A stretch of DNA of 64,000 nt from Megaleporinus macrocephalus (Eukaryota; Chordata; Actinopteri; Characiformes; Anostomidae). Positions 63,788 through 64,000 of the stretch are shown one piece after another (the first letter of the stretch is position 1; each line of letters begins with the position of its first letter). The position numbers and the translations under genes were made by a program. Location: NCBI GenBank assembly GCA_021613375.1, contig CM038717.1:35876327-35940326 (forward strand). The letters are read 5' to 3'. Below the pieces are notes generated by a model, which saw only the letters and a program-made list of their open reading frames with translations, was not told the DNA's origin and searched no databases.

Positions 63788-63792
<5 letters not shown>
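62547..63792. other. Upstream of olfml2a, nothing coding
   Basis: CTACCAGGGGGCAG at 62941-62954 resembles a CTCF core. Two related blocks (CCAACCGAAGAACAGACC at 62770; CCGACCAAAGAACAGACAG at 63280) are followed by TTTACACTGTG and CATATTCATTGCAGGT, giving a ~510-bp duplication. Confidence 0.45.

Positions 63793-63835
<43 letters not shown>
63791..63835. repeat. (TG)n microsatellite
   Basis: About 45 bp of TG dinucleotide. Confidence 0.95.
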
Positions 63836-63837
<2 letters not shown>

Positions 63838-63838
<1 letters not shown>

Positions 63839-64000
63839 ACCGATCAGCCATGGCATTAAAACCACCTCCTTATATCTACACACATTGTTTATTTTATCTG
63901 CTTCACTTCCCCTATAGGAGCACTTTGTAGTTCTACACTTACAGACTCAATGATCAGGACCACCACAGAGCAGGTATTACTTGGGTGGTGGATCATTTTT
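63838..64000. repeat. R3 repeat, copy 4 (runs off the window)
   Basis: Starts CACCGATCAGCCATGGCATT; shares GTAGTTCTACACTTACAGAC and AGCAGGTATTACTTGGGTGG with the R3 family. Confidence 0.65.

Overview
The window looks like a ray-finned fish chromosome. It is AT-rich, intron-rich, and full of teleost-type repeats: hAT, Tc1/mariner, LTR, LINE, L2-like tails, and long AT, TG and CT microsatellites. An ostariophysan (characin- or catfish-like) source is my guess from the leucine-rich-repeat exon family and is not proven.

Two protein-coding genes can be read with confidence. (1) Bases 868-12611, plus strand, hold the 3' part of a fish-type NLR (NLRC3/NLRP12-like) immune receptor. Twelve LRR exons and a terminal exon are joined by introns that are all in the same phase; the NACHT part lies off the left edge. 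(2) Bases 60551 down to 41478, minus strand, hold a complete eight-exon olfml2a gene (olfactomedin-like 2A, a secreted matrix glycoprotein). I could place every splice site, and the predicted protein is 638 residues (640 with an alternative donor).

The roughly 29 kb between the genes (12.6-41.5 kb) has no gene I can defend. It holds a decayed LINE with an LTR nested in its 3' end, a telomere-like higher-order tandem array, a Tc1 transposase fossil, solo LTRs, a TSS-like CpG-bearing patch at 21.2 kb, a possible orphan coding exon near 25.5 kb, and several families of dispersed or locally duplicated non-coding repeats between 30 and 39 kb.

The olfml2a introns hold several minisatellites: a 31-bp array of about 2.3 kb in intron 5, a 39-bp array and a 61-bp array in intron 1, and a degenerate array in intron 3. 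They also hold a 212-bp foldback hairpin in intron 6 and a hAT element with a clean 8-bp target duplication in intron 1. A 740-bp pyrimidine-rich repeat lies directly upstream of the olfml2a start.

I found no convincing new biological system. The most unusual structures are: the 2.87-kb foldback element in the NLR gene, whose two inverted arms each look like an LTR; the repeated two-exon cassette in the NLR LRR domain; the 31-bp minisatellite, which is free of stops in all three frames of the host gene's sense strand; and the composite hAT element. The two genes show no sign of working together.
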